Positions 1-8,725 of a stretch of DNA of 64,000 bases are shown here, piece by piece (position 1 is the stretch's first letter; each line of letters begins with the position of its first letter). The position numbers were made by a program, and so were the translations under genes. Below the pieces are notes generated by a model. It searched no databases. It was given only the letters and a program-made list of their open reading frames with translations, and was not told the origin of the DNA. This stretch comes from Bacteroidales bacterium (GTDB lineage: Bacteria; Bacteroidota; Bacteroidia; Bacteroidales; UBA932), in NCBI GenBank assembly GCA_024398075.1, contig JAKSJM010000008.1, positions 1 through 64,000 on the forward strand, given 5' to 3'.

Positions 1-54
1 AGCCTGTCCGGCCATGATTAGGAGGGAATTGTGGCCGAAGCCATGCTATCCTGT

Positions 55-217
55 CGGTATACAAAGAAATCCCGAAGCATTTGCTTCGGGATTTCTGCGG
101 TGCGGAAGGGACTCGAACCCGCGCTTACGCGCGGCGTCATCTACGTTACCCCCTGCCGCTTCGCGGCTGTCCCCTCGGGGGACCGGAGGTCGAGGGTTCT
201 CCCTGGACTCATCGTTA
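55..217 (-). repeat. Duplicated tRNA-Asp 3' tail with three small hairpins
   Basis: Positions 55-120 repeat the tRNA-Asp 3' end and terminator found at 213-277, with few differences; the shared core reads GGTGCGGAAGGGACTCGAAC on the plus strand. No matching 5' acceptor half (CCGCACC on plus) lies near the first copy, so it is a tail without a gene. The stretch between the copies contains three perfect short hairpins: 119-124/129-134, 155-159/163-167 and 169-174/178-183. It also holds 183-199, an inverted 17-base copy of the T-arm region at 272-288. It could be a decayed tandem tRNA copy or the footprint of an element that integrated in the tRNA 3' end. No integrase is adjacent. Confidence 0.6.
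67..94 (-). terminator. Terminator-like hairpin after the tRNA-Asp tail copy
   Basis: A perfect 13-bp stem (67-79 with 82-94, two-base loop) is followed on the minus strand by TTTCTTTG. It has the same design as the tRNA-Asp terminator at 225-250 and belongs to the duplicated unit. Confidence 0.6.
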
Positions 218-220
218 TAC

Positions 221-250
221 AAAAAATCCCGGAGCATCTGCTTCGGGATT
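221..250 (-). terminator. Intrinsic terminator of tRNA-Asp
   Basis: A 12-bp stem (225-236 with 239-250, one G-T pair) begins five bases after the discriminator base and runs into TTTTTT on the minus strand (221-226). Confidence 0.8.
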
Positions 251-254
251 ATTG

Positions 255-328
255 CGGTGCGGAAGGGACTCGAACCCTCGACCTCCGGCGTGACAGGCCG
301 GCATTCTAACCAGCTGAACTACCGCACC
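255..328 (-). tRNA. tRNA-Asp (GTC)
   Basis: The minus strand folds as a 74-nt tRNA. The acceptor stem GGTGCGG (328-322) pairs with CCGCACC (262-256), and discriminator G73 is at 255. The anticodon loop contains GTC, and the T-arm loop is TTCGAAC. The 3' CCA is not encoded. A TAnnTTTG box at 363-370 lies just upstream and a T-run hairpin follows. The 3' tail is duplicated at 97-120. Confidence 0.95.
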
Positions 329-362
329 AGTAGTTCGCTCGGCATGGTGCTTTACGAGATTA

Positions 363-370
363 CAAAGGTA
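363..370 (-). promoter_or_regulatory. -7 box of tRNA-Asp promoter
   Basis: The minus strand reads TACCTTTG, a perfect match to the Bacteroidetes TAnnTTTG element. It would start a transcript near 357, about 29 nt before the mature tRNA. Confidence 0.7.
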
Positions 371-407
371 AGCCTTTTTTCTGGATTTCCAAGTATTCTG
401 AAAAGAA

Positions 408-448
408 TTTTGAGGTTTTTCGAACGAAATGAACGAAAAACCTCAAAA
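408..448 (-). terminator. Terminator hairpin downstream of the GH31 gene
   Basis: A perfect 15-bp stem (408-422 with 434-448, 11-nt loop) lies about 30 bp after the GH31 stop codon and is followed on the minus strand by TTCTTTTC. It separates the GH31 transcript from tRNA-Asp. Confidence 0.65.
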
Positions 449-477
449 TCGATAAGTGACTTCTCTGAAAGAGATGA

Positions 478-3174
478 CTATTTGCACTGAGCCATGACTC
501 TCTGGATGAAATCCTCTGGTAGTTTGCCGAAAGAACGCATCTCTGCTTCAAGCGCTGCTGGATCGAGCGACTGAAGATATCCTACAGTTCTATCTGGATC
601 CTCTGTTATGAAGCTTGCGCACTGAGAGTACTTAGTGAACTGCTCAGGGAGCTGAAGCATAGAGTCAATGTTTGTCGCAAATGCCAGCTTGTACTCTGGA
701 GTGATGGCTCTCATTCGCTTGAGCAGTCCCTTCTTTCCGTTGATGAGGTTAGGATGGGTGACTGCAAGGCGGTCAAACTCGCACTCGATGAGAAGCTGCT
801 GATCTGCTGGCACTTCCTCGACATAGATGGTGGTAGCAAGTTCTGCTCCGTCATATCCCCATACCGAGTTTCCGGAGCCAGATCTACGTGATGCGAAGCG
901 ATCGTATGGGACCGCTACACCATTGACCTTTACGCTCTTAGGCGCGTATGTGCCATCCACCACCACGCGGACTTTGCGGGTGTCAGACATGCCCTTGTAC
1001 GATCCCTTGCGAGGACTTACCATAACGACGAGCGAACCATCCTTGGCGGTTTTGAATATCTCGGTCGTTGCATACTGGGTGCTGTAGGCCTGAGTGCAGC
1101 CATCGTCCTCGTAGTACTTGGTGGTGAAATTGCCCTTGCCTGGCGCTACGAAGAGGTAGAGCTCATTGGACGCTTCCTGAAGCGACTTGATCTTAGGCGA
1201 GGCCATTGGGATAACGGCTCCTGCTTTCACGAAATATGGGTTCTCAGCGATGGTGTACTTGAGTGTCTGTGTGGTGCCTCCCTTGTATGTGGTGCCGGTG
1301 GAAACGTCGTACCAGTCGCTGCCCTTAGGGAACCACATCTCTCTCTTCGCGAGACCGGTGATGCTGTCGCATGGCTCAGCCACTACGGTGGCGAGAATGT
1401 CTTCGCCGAAGTAGAACTCCTCCTTCCAGGTATATGCGTTCTCCTCCTCTGGGTGGTAGTAGTAGAGTGGACGGCACATGCTGATGCCAGTGTCGTACGC
1501 CTCGCGCGCAGCCCTGTAGATGTAAGGTGAGAGGTTATAGCGCAGGCGAACAGCCTCGCGCATGTAGTCGAAGTGGTCTGGGAATACCCAGAAACGCTTT
1601 TCCATCGAGCTGTCCTTGGTCGAGTGAGTCTTGTAGATAGGGGTGAATACTCCGCTCTGCATCCATCTTGTATATAGCTCAGGGTCGGTGTAGTTCACTC
1701 CCTTAGGCTGCATGTGACCGCCGATGTCGTGTCCCCAGTAGCCATAGCCCAGGTTTGATGCTGTGGCTGTGAAATAAGGTAGATATGCTAGCACCTTCCA
1801 GGTGGCTCTGGTGTCGCCAGAGAAACCTACCTGATAGCGGTGGCTGCCGACGCCTCCCCAGCGGTGGTAGATCATTGGACGCTCAGCGTAGATGCCTTCG
1901 CGTGCGCTCTGGCGGACCTTGTCCTGGAAGAAGGTGTAGTTCAGCCAGAAGGTGTTTGAAAGGCCCTTTATGTACTTGCTCTCCTTGAACTGCTGCCAGT
2001 CGAGCCACCAGAAGTCAACGCCCTGCTTCTCGAGCGGGTGCATCACAGAGTTGAAGTATGCATCAGCCCACTCCATCTGGTCAATGCGGAATGGCACATA
2101 TACAGGGTTTCCAGCCTCATCGACATATCCCTTTGGGCCGTCATACTTTGATGTGCGTGACAGATAGTCTGCGACAAACCTATTGTACTGGTCCTCGTAT
2201 GGCATCATGCCTGATGCGGGGTGAATGTTCAATGATGTCTTCACTCCATAGCGATGAAGCGACTCCAAAAGGTGCTCTGGGGAAGGGAACAGATCCTTCT
2301 TCCAGCTATATCCTGTCCAGCCACGTCTCTCACCCGATGCGTCTTTCTCACGCTTCTGGCTAAGTCCGTAAGTGTCATGCCAGTCCATGTCAATGATCAT
2401 GACGTCCATCGGGATGCTGAAGTCAGCGAAATGCTGTGCGAGATCCTCAAGCTCGAAGTCTGAGTACTGCCAGTAGCGGCACCACCAGTAGCCAAAGGCG
2501 TATTTCGGAGGCATAGGAATCTTTCCTGCAATCTTCGTGAAGTCGCTAACTGCCTGCATGTAATCGTGGCCATAGCCGAAGAAGTAGAGGTCGCTGCGCT
2601 CTACATCAGTGCGTTCAGCTACCCAGTTCTTCCAGTCAGACTTCACTGGTTCCAGTATGTGGCGGTCGCTCTCATCTATGACGGCCCAGCCGTCCCTTGA
2701 GATCACTCCCTTGTCGTATGGCTCCTTGGTGGTGATGCCGTCGCAGCCGTCAAGGGTACGTGTGGTTCCCAGAAGATTCGCCGAGTCATCCATTCCAGGA
2801 TGCCATGTGACCTTCTTTGTGCGCCCATCTGCTCCCTTCATCTCGAAGGTCACCTTCAGGTTGTGCGGGCCGAAGTTTGCATTTCCAGAGTAGGTGAGTG
2901 TCATCTCCGAAGTCTTGATGGTCAGCACTCCGGCGATCTTCGATGTCTTGAATTCTGGTACGCCAATGTTTCTGTTCACGATGCCAAGTGTAGCACGATC
3001 CTCGAAACGTCCGTCTGCCGCCCATTCCATGCGGATGAGGCGAGGGGTAAGCACTGTGAAGCGCGCCTTGCCGCTGACTACCTCAGCCTTTGAGTTTGCC
3101 TTAGGCTGAGCCTGTCCGAAACATAAAGCCGTGGCCATAATGGTCACAGCTATTGTGGTTATGAATCTCTTCAT
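478..3174 (-). CDS. Glycoside hydrolase family 31, secreted alpha-glycosidase
   Basis: An 898-residue exported enzyme predicted to remove alpha-linked glucose or xylose from oligosaccharides by a retaining mechanism. A signal peptide (residues 1-20, ending LCFGQA) is followed by the GH31 N-terminal beta-sandwich, then the TIM barrel. The barrel carries IIDMDWH (about 260), the nucleophile segment FWWLDWQQ (Asp near 393), the acid/base segment GFSGDTRATW (Asp near 453) and YWGHDIGG. A C-terminal beta domain follows, ending in an extra helical tail. Exact substrate specificity cannot be read from these motifs. The gene starts two bases after the stop of the glycerophosphodiesterase gene, so the two are probably cotranscribed. 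No SusC/SusD pair is nearby, so it is not part of a classical polysaccharide utilisation locus here. Confidence 0.92.
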   Translation of the reverse strand: MKRFITTIAVTIMATALCFGQAQPKANSKAEVVSGKARFTVLTPRLIRMEWAADGRFEDRATLGIVNRNIGVPEFKTSKIAGVLTIKTSEMTLTYSGNANFGPHNLKVTFEMKGADGRTKKVTWHPGMDDSANLLGTTRTLDGCDGITTKEPYDKGVISRDGWAVIDESDRHILEPVKSDWKNWVAERTDVERSDLYFFGYGHDYMQAVSDFTKIAGKIPMPPKYAFGYWWCRYWQYSDFELEDLAQHFADFSIPMDVMIIDMDWHDTYGLSQKREKDASGERRGWTGYSWKKDLFPSPEHLLESLHRYGVKTSLNIHPASGMMPYEDQYNRFVADYLSRTSKYDGPKGYVDEAGNPVYVPFRIDQMEWADAYFNSVMHPLEKQGVDFWWLDWQQFKESKYIKGLSNTFWLNYTFFQDKVRQSAREGIYAERPMIYHRWGGVGSHRYQVGFSGDTRATWKVLAYLPYFTATASNLGYGYWGHDIGGHMQPKGVNYTDPELYTRWMQSGVFTPIYKTHSTKDSSMEKRFWVFPDHFDYMREAVRLRYNLSPYIYRAAREAYDTGISMCRPLYYYHPEEENAYTWKEEFYFGEDILATVVAEPCDSITGLAKREMWFPKGSDWYDVSTGTTYKGGTTQTLKYTIAENPYFVKAGAVIPMASPKIKSLQEASNELYLFVAPGKGNFTTKYYEDDGCTQAYSTQYATTEIFKTAKDGSLVVMVSPRKGSYKGMSDTRKVRVVVDGTYAPKSVKVNGVAVPYDRFASRRSGSGNSVWGYDGAELATTIYVEEVPADQQLLIECEFDRLAVTHPNLINGKKGLLKRMRAITPEYKLAFATNIDSMLQLPEQFTKYSQCASFITEDPDRTVGYLQSLDPAALEAEMRSFGKLPEDFIQRVMAQCK

Positions 3175-3176
3175 AC

Positions 3177-4043
3177 TTATTTGCTGATTTTCAATTCGTT
3201 CTCTCCGAGGACTTCACGAAGCATAAGTGGCTCGTTCGTGGTGATGCTGTTCACTCCGTTTGCAATCATCTTCTTCATGATGTTCTCTGAATCTACGGTC
3301 CAGACATTTGTGGACATCTTGAGCTCCTGGCAACGCTTGATGTAGCTGCTCTTTACTCCGAGGAGAGCATACTGGTAATCGATGCCGTTGATGCCGTCCT
3401 TCTTGAGGTCTTCTGGAGACTTGTCACCGTTCAGGTACTGGTTCACGAACTCTGGGTACTCCTTCGCGATGCGCTGGCATACGTGGTGGCTGAATGAGAT
3501 GAACATTACTCGCTCTGGCTTGAACAGATGATGCTTCTTGAGTGACGCAACGCACTTGTCAAGAAGTATATCCTCGTGCTCGATATCCTGCTGCTTCTTG
3601 ATTTCAAGGACTAGCATGGTGGTCTTTGACTTAGCGCCCTGAACGAGGTACTCGTCAAGTGTAGGGCGGTGCTCGCCATTCTTCAGGAGCTCGTTCTTGA
3701 GGTCTGAATATGGTGTGCTCCAGATGAGTTTGCCATTGATGGAGTTATCATGGTTCACGATGACCACACCGTCTCCAGTGAGGTGTACGTCAAACTCGCT
3801 ACCCCAGAAACCATTCTCCTGAGCGAGGCGAAGTGCTGCGATGGAGTTCTGCGAGAAACCTGCTTCGCGGCAGTTCCAATAACCTCTGTGTGCCACGATA
3901 CCTGTCTTGCCGCTCATGTCTGCTACGGGAGCGATTTCTTGGTCAATGATAGGGCGGTTGATTCCTGTCTTTGTGAAAATACCGCAGCCCGAAGTGAGAA
4001 GGGCGGTAGCGACAAGCGCGATGCTGATTAAAATTCTTTTCAT
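3177..4043 (-). CDS. Glycerophosphodiester phosphodiesterase family lipoprotein
   Basis: A 288-residue predicted lipoprotein of the GDPD family, which hydrolyses glycerophosphodiesters to glycerol 3-phosphate and an alcohol. The ATG at 4043 gives MKRILISIALVATALLTSGC, a typical lipobox; the longer reading frame would need a TTG at 4052. The family signature IVAHRGYW is followed by the metal/acid segment SEFDVHLTGDGVVIVNHD. Towards the C-terminus, SITTNEP is the typical closing strand of these TIM barrels. It is the first gene of a two-gene unit with the GH31 enzyme. Two overlapping near-consensus -7 boxes on the minus strand lie at 4075-4082 and 4080-4087. The substrate could be phospholipid headgroups or a wall polymer. 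Confidence 0.88.
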   Translation of the reverse strand: MKRILISIALVATALLTSGCGIFTKTGINRPIIDQEIAPVADMSGKTGIVAHRGYWNCREAGFSQNSIAALRLAQENGFWGSEFDVHLTGDGVVIVNHDNSINGKLIWSTPYSDLKNELLKNGEHRPTLDEYLVQGAKSKTTMLVLEIKKQQDIEHEDILLDKCVASLKKHHLFKPERVMFISFSHHVCQRIAKEYPEFVNQYLNGDKSPEDLKKDGINGIDYQYALLGVKSSYIKRCQELKMSTNVWTVDSENIMKKMIANGVNSITTNEPLMLREVLGENELKISK

Positions 4044-4074
4044 GGTTATCAATGTTATTTTATTTCCTAATTAG

Positions 4075-4087
4075 CAAAGTAAAGGTA
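4075..4087 (-). promoter_or_regulatory. Possible -7 region of the GDPD-GH31 operon
   Basis: Minus-strand TTACTTTG (4082-4075) and TACCTTTA (4087-4080) each match TAnnTTTG at 7 of 8 positions and sit about 35-40 bp before the ATG. Confidence 0.35.
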
Positions 4088-4099
4088 GCATATTTTGAT

Positions 4100-4107
4100 T
4101 ACCTTTG
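4100..4107 (+). promoter_or_regulatory. -7 box of ridA promoter
   Basis: TACCTTTG is a perfect TAnnTTTG match 17 bp before the ridA ATG, predicting a leader of about 11 nt. It also argues against the upstream TTG at 4095 as a start. Confidence 0.7.
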
Positions 4108-4124
4108 CAAAAATTAGACACATC

Positions 4125-4499
4125 ATGAAGAAAATCATTGCATCACCTAAGGCTCCAGCAGCCATCGGACCTTATTCTCAGGCCATAGAACTTAATGGTA
4201 CACTCTTCGTTTCGGGACAGCTTCCTGTAAATCCAGCTACTGGCGAAATCCCTGCTACCATCGAGGAGCAGACCAGGCAGTCACTCGCAAATATCGGTGC
4301 CATCCTTGAGGAGGCTGGCCTTTCGTTCAATGATGTAGTGAAGACTTGCGTACTCCTATCTGATATCGCGGACTTCGGCGCCATGAACGCTGTATATGCA
4401 GAATTCTTCCCAGAGACCAAGCCTGCACGTGTATGCTATCAGGTTGCAGCCCTTCCTAAGGGAGCGAAGGTGGAAATCGATGCTGTCGCAGGTAAATAA
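4125..4499 (+). CDS. ridA: RidA family enamine/imine deaminase
   Basis: A 124-residue cytosolic protein of the YjgF/YER057c/UK114 family. These trimers hydrolyse reactive enamines and imines released by PLP enzymes, for example 2-aminoacrylate. Family hallmarks present are APAAIGPYSQA near the N-terminus, VSGQLP, and the closing segment ARVCYQVAALPKGAKVEIDA with the conserved Arg. The length matches the family. The ATG at 4125 is chosen because a perfect -7 box lies immediately upstream. It is probably monocistronic, since pgi has its own promoter. Confidence 0.95.
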   Translation: MKKIIASPKAPAAIGPYSQAIELNGTLFVSGQLPVNPATGEIPATIEEQTRQSLANIGAILEEAGLSFNDVVKTCVLLSDIADFGAMNAVYAEFFPETKPARVCYQVAALPKGAKVEIDAVAGK

Positions 4500-4511
4500 A
4501 GTATCTGCGGG

Positions 4512-4543
4512 TTTGACTTTGAGATAAAATAGTATTATCTTTG
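4512..4543 (+). promoter_or_regulatory. Promoter of the pgi-radical SAM operon
   Basis: TTTG at 4512-4515 is a candidate -33 element. TATCTTTG at 4536-4543 is a perfect -7 box, spaced 20 bp from it. The predicted leader is about 33 nt. Confidence 0.75.
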
Positions 4544-4582
4544 CATAATCCTAAGGGATAGTTAGTTAGTAAAATCTATTAT

Positions 4583-5929
4583 ATGATCAAGATTAATTTG
4601 GAGGGCTGCAGCTCCTTCGTTAAGGATGCAGAATATCAGGAGTCAGTAAAGCAGGCTCTTGAGGCTTTTGACGTACTTGCTTCAGAGCAGGGCGCAGGTA
4701 ATGATTTCCTTGGTTGGAAGACACTTCCTACCGATACCCCAGAGTCACTCATCGCGGACTGCGAGGCAGTGCGCGACTCATGGAAGGCAAAGGGTGTGGA
4801 TCTCGTCGTTACCATCGGTATCGGTGGCTCATACCTTGGAGCACGCTGCGCTATCGAGGCACTTTCACATAACTTCGCTAAGCAGCTTAAGAGCGCTGAG
4901 GATAGCGTTGAGGTAGTTTTCGCCGGTAATAACCTCTCAGAGGATTATATCTGCGAGCTCATGGACCTCGTGGCAGAGAGAAATGCAGCATGCATCGTCA
5001 TCTCTAAGTCAGGTACCACCACTGAGCCAGCAGTTGCTTTCCGCATCGTAAAGCAGTACCTCGAGCAGACCTATGGTCGTGAGGAGGCTGCTGAGAGAAT
5101 CGTAGCTATCACCGACGCGAAGAAGGGCGCTCTCAAGACCCTTTCTACCCAGGAGGGCTACAAGACTTTCGTCGTTCCTGACAATGTAGGTGGCCGTTTC
5201 TCAGTTCTCACTCCAGTGGGTATCCTTCCTATCGTTGTAGCAGGATTTGATGTACGTGCTATCCTCGCAGGTGCAGCTGAGGCTCAGAAGAACCTTGCTG
5301 TCAAGAGCGAGCAGAACCCTGCAGTTCAGTACGCTGCCATGAGAAATCTCCTTTACTCTAAGTATGGAAAGAACGTTGAGGTTCTCGTAAACTATAACCC
5401 TAAGTTCATGTTCCTCGGTGAGTGGTGGAAGCAGCTTTATGGTGAGTCAGAGGGTAAGGACCTCAAGGGTATCTTCCCAGCATCTGTAAACAACACCACA
5501 GACCTTCACTCAGTAGGCCAGTTCATCCAGGACGGAACAAGATGCATGTTCGAGACCATCGTGAATGTAGAGAAGGCTCAGCGCAGCTCTATCATCGGTG
5601 AGGATCCTCAGAACCTCGACTGTCTTAACTACCTCGCAGGTCAGCATGTTGAGCACTGTAACGCTATGGCTCAGCTTGGAACCAAGCTTGCTCACATCGA
5701 CGGTGGTGTTCCTCAGATCGAGCTTTCTATCGAGAAGATCGACGAGTTCAACCTCGGTAACGTATTCTACTTCTTCGAGTTCGCTTGTGGCGTCTCAGCT
5801 TACCAGCTTGGTGTGAACCCATTCAACCAGCCAGGTGTAGAGGCATATAAGAAGAACATGTTTGCTCTTCTTAACAAGCCAGGTTTCGAGGAGCAGAGCG
5901 CTGCTATCAGAAAGAGACTCGGTGAGTAA
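4583..5929 (+). CDS. pgi: Glucose-6-phosphate isomerase
   Basis: A 448-residue cytosolic enzyme interconverting glucose 6-phosphate and fructose 6-phosphate. It has the short bacterial PGI architecture with two SIS domains. Visible family segments are VVTIGIGGSYLGAR (phosphate-binding loop), VISKSGTTTEPAVAFR, NVGGRFSVLTPVG, and the closing region with NPFNQPGVEAYKKNMFALL. The start fits a promoter 40 bp upstream and the usual N-terminus. Codon use is strongly biased, as expected for a highly expressed glycolytic gene. The following radical SAM gene begins one base after the stop. Confidence 0.97.
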   Translation: MIKINLEGCSSFVKDAEYQESVKQALEAFDVLASEQGAGNDFLGWKTLPTDTPESLIADCEAVRDSWKAKGVDLVVTIGIGGSYLGARCAIEALSHNFAKQLKSAEDSVEVVFAGNNLSEDYICELMDLVAERNAACIVISKSGTTTEPAVAFRIVKQYLEQTYGREEAAERIVAITDAKKGALKTLSTQEGYKTFVVPDNVGGRFSVLTPVGILPIVVAGFDVRAILAGAAEAQKNLAVKSEQNPAVQYAAMRNLLYSKYGKNVEVLVNYNPKFMFLGEWWKQLYGESEGKDLKGIFPASVNNTTDLHSVGQFIQDGTRCMFETIVNVEKAQRSSIIGEDPQNLDCLNYLAGQHVEHCNAMAQLGTKLAHIDGGVPQIELSIEKIDEFNLGNVFYFFEFACGVSAYQLGVNPFNQPGVEAYKKNMFALLNKPGFEEQSAAIRKRLGE

Positions 5930-5930
5930 T

Positions 5931-7217
5931 ATGGCTGCAGGCAAAGGCGAGACGTTGACTCTTGCTGATGCTATGCGCCTCAGCGGCCCGCTGGCGTTCA
6001 ACGTGATGTTGAAGCCGGCGGGCTCTCTGTGTAATCTTGACTGCCATTACTGCTATTATCTGGACAAATCTGAGATCTACGGAGGCCGTGAGCCGCGTAT
6101 GAGCCTCGAGATGCTGGAGACAGTCATTCGCGAGAACATTGCGGCAAACGAAGTGCCAGAGGTTACATTCAACTGGCATGGAGGAGAACCGCTCGTTCTG
6201 GGAATTGACTTCTACAGGAAAGCCCTGGAACTGGAGCAGAAGTATGCGGGTGGCAAGCAGATACACAATACCATTCAGACAAATGGAACCCTGCTTACCA
6301 GGGAGTGGGCTTCCTTCTTCGCTGAAAACCATTTCCTTGTGGGCATCTCCATCGATGGCCCTCAAGATATCCACGACAAGTACAGAAAGGATAAGGGTGG
6401 AGCTCCCACATGGGAGAAGGTGATGCGTGGCATCAGCCTCCTGCGTATGGCTGGCGCCGACTTCAACACCATGTCCACTGTCAATCATCAGAGCGAGGGC
6501 AGGGGACTGGAGGTCTACCAGTTCCTGAAGTCCATAGGCAGCCGTTACATGCAGTTCATGCCTGTCGTGGAGCATGTGAAGTATCCTGTCAATGCTGCCG
6601 GCAAGCCTATCAAGCAAGCGCGCCCATTCATAGTGGATCCATCCACGGAAGGCGCAAGCCTAGCCCAGTGGTCGGTCAGTGACATTGGCTGGGGACGCTT
6701 CATCTGCGACATATTTGATTATTGGGTGCGAAATGACGTGGGTCGAGTCTTTGTGAACCAGTTCGACGCGACCCTGGCCGGATGGTGCGGCCAGCCGCCA
6801 GGTACCTGCGTGTATGCGCAGACTTGTGGAGGCAATGCAGTCATTGAGCACAATGGTGACGTGTATGTCTGCGATCATTTTGTCTACCCAAAATATCTTC
6901 TAGGTAATATCCAGACTGACACTATCAGGTCAATGATGACATCCGATAAGATGGTCAAGTTCGGTATCGACAAGCGAAACGCACTGCCATCTCAGTGCCG
7001 CCGCTGCGAGTGGCTGAAGGCGTGCGCGGGCGAATGCCCTAAGCACCGCTTCAACGCCACCGAGCGCGGCGAGCGCGGCCTGAACGCGCTCTGCGCTGGC
7101 TACAGGATGTTCTTTTCGCACGTGGCACCTTACATGGACTATATGCGAGACCTTCTCATTGCCGAGCAGCCACCTGCCTTCGTCATGCCTTGGGCTCAGG
7201 CCAGACATATTCGTTAG
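5931..7217 (+). CDS. Anaerobic sulfatase-maturating radical SAM enzyme
   Basis: A 428-residue radical SAM/SPASM protein resembling anSME/ChuR. These enzymes oxidise an active-site Cys or Ser of sulfatases to formylglycine. The N-terminal cluster motif is CNLDCHYCYY (CxxxCxxC), preceded by NVMLKPAGSL. FNWHGGEPL, QTNGTLL and SIDGP follow in the barrel. The C-terminal SPASM cysteines are in CVYAQTCGGN, YVCDHFVYP and CRRCEWLKACAGECPKHR. The ATG at 5931 is one base past the pgi stop; the longer frame would begin inside pgi. No sulfatase is encoded in this window, so its substrates must lie elsewhere. Another peptide-modifying SPASM role is possible but less likely. Confidence 0.88.
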   Translation: MAAGKGETLTLADAMRLSGPLAFNVMLKPAGSLCNLDCHYCYYLDKSEIYGGREPRMSLEMLETVIRENIAANEVPEVTFNWHGGEPLVLGIDFYRKALELEQKYAGGKQIHNTIQTNGTLLTREWASFFAENHFLVGISIDGPQDIHDKYRKDKGGAPTWEKVMRGISLLRMAGADFNTMSTVNHQSEGRGLEVYQFLKSIGSRYMQFMPVVEHVKYPVNAAGKPIKQARPFIVDPSTEGASLAQWSVSDIGWGRFICDIFDYWVRNDVGRVFVNQFDATLAGWCGQPPGTCVYAQTCGGNAVIEHNGDVYVCDHFVYPKYLLGNIQTDTIRSMMTSDKMVKFGIDKRNALPSQCRRCEWLKACAGECPKHRFNATERGERGLNALCAGYRMFFSHVAPYMDYMRDLLIAEQPPAFVMPWAQARHIR

Positions 7218-7240
7218 TGAAAACATAAGAGGTTTTGAAT

Positions 7241-7266
7241 ATTTGTCGTATTTAATTTTGACAAAT
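7241..7266 (+). promoter_or_regulatory. Promoter with overlapping dyad ahead of the C10 protease gene
   Basis: TAATTTTG at 7253-7260 is a perfect -7 box. It lies within a perfect inverted repeat, ATTTGTC (7241-7247) and GACAAAT (7260-7266), with a 12-bp spacer. The overlap suggests an operator, though no cognate regulator is next to it. Confidence 0.5.
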
Positions 7267-7316
7267 AGGAATTATTATGTAACTTGGGTAGGGTATATAA
7301 TTTCACTATTCGTATT

Positions 7317-8724
7317 ATGAAATCAAGAATTGCTGTTTGTTCTTTTTTGCTTTCGTTCTGCATATTTGTCTCGTGTCAGAAATTTGACACCAATATTGCA
7401 GTTCCAAGTTCCTCTTCTTCTTATGACATGGTAAGTCGTGACCATGTTAGTCTCAATGATATTCGTTTGGTGGTTGAACGTGATTATCCAAGTACAAAGT
7501 CGAATTCGCAGTATCAGATTTTTCCATATATCGGAGAAAATTCTGATACACTTATGTACATTGTTAATCTACCAGAAGATGGTGGGTGGAGAATTTATTC
7601 TTCTGATAAACGTACTCCTGCTATAGTGGCTGAAGGTGATAGAGGGCGATTCTCTTTAGAAGAAGGTAATCCGGCTGTAAAATTTTGGATGGCTATCACT
7701 GCTGAGTCTATGAAACGTATATCAATGTCTAATGATGATGATCTTATGTTCGGGGGAGATGTTATAAATACAAACCGTTCATTTTGGTCTAGTACTCCTC
7801 TTTCGGTAATAGACCCTCCTGTGATTGATTTTCCTTCAGGACATTGGGAAGTAGATACTCTTGTTACGAATGAGATAGTTGACTCTGTAAAGCATATGGT
7901 GCCACAGTGGGATCAAGACGCTCCATATAATCGCTGCTGTCCTTACCTTATAAGTGATACAAGTAAAAGGGCACCTGTGGGATGCGTTGCAGTAGCAGGA
8001 GCACAGGTGTTATATTATCTCCAAACGGAAAAAGGTTTTTCTATAGATATCCCAAGCTACGGGTTTTGTGACGGAACAGTGCGTGGATATGAAGCAGTCT
8101 TTCTCCACATTTTCTACTGATGCATGGTCACAGATAGGTTTCAACTATATAAGTAGTTCCAATGTGATGCTGCAAGAAGCGATTTTGTTGGGCTATATTG
8201 GGCAAACGGTTAATATGCATTATTGTGATAATATTTTGGGAGTTTATTCATGGGCGATTCCTCGAGATTTGATTAGCGATGTTTTTTCTCCTTGTGGAAT
8301 AACATGTTATCATTCTGATTATGATGAAAACGAAGTGAAGACAAGTCTTGGGAATGGAATGCCTGTTATAGTTTCTGCATCAGATCTTATGGTCCCATCA
8401 GACGGAGATATTCATTGCTTTGTAATTGATGGGTATAGGCGAAGAAGATATATAAATAGTTATTTCCATCATTATGTTCTTGATAGACCAACTACTATAC
8501 CGTACCCGATAGAGGATCCATATACAACATACTCGTATTCTTCGCCTTATATCTCAGAAATATCAATCAACTGGGGGTGGCGTAGTCAATGGACAAGTGG
8601 TATCAATGATGGCTGGTACTCACTTACCGCTGGCTGGACTGTTGTAAATGGGAATGAGCATGATTACAATCACTATATCAAGATGATTTATAATTTTCAA
8701 CATAGAACTAATAATAATCAATAG
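7317..8724 (+). pseudogene. C10 (streptopain-like) cysteine protease, split by a frameshift
   Basis: Two adjacent frames together make one C10 family protease. The first (7317-8120) has a lipoprotein signal (MKSRIAVCSFLL, lipobox Cys in FVSCQ), a propeptide, and the catalytic Cys in PVGCVAVAGAQVLYY (codon 7983-7985). It then ends at a TGA at 8118. The second frame, from about 8068 to 8724, carries the catalytic His in IHCFVIDG (codon 8413-8415), the SINWGW strand and the C-terminal domain. The frame changes by +1 somewhere in about 8068-8118. Both catalytic residues survive, so the break may be recent, an assembly error, or less likely a programmed shift. The region is visibly AT-rich compared with its neighbours, which suggests transfer. 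Confidence 0.82.
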
Positions 8725-8725
8725 T

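Noticed and set aside
97..190. A second complete tRNA gene
   Set aside because: Only the 3' acceptor and T-arm are present; no 5' acceptor strand, D-arm or anticodon arm pairs with them.
5907..6617. Long minus-strand open frame of 236 codons
   Set aside because: It lies fully opposite the radical SAM gene, whose motifs are clear, and it shows no family pattern.
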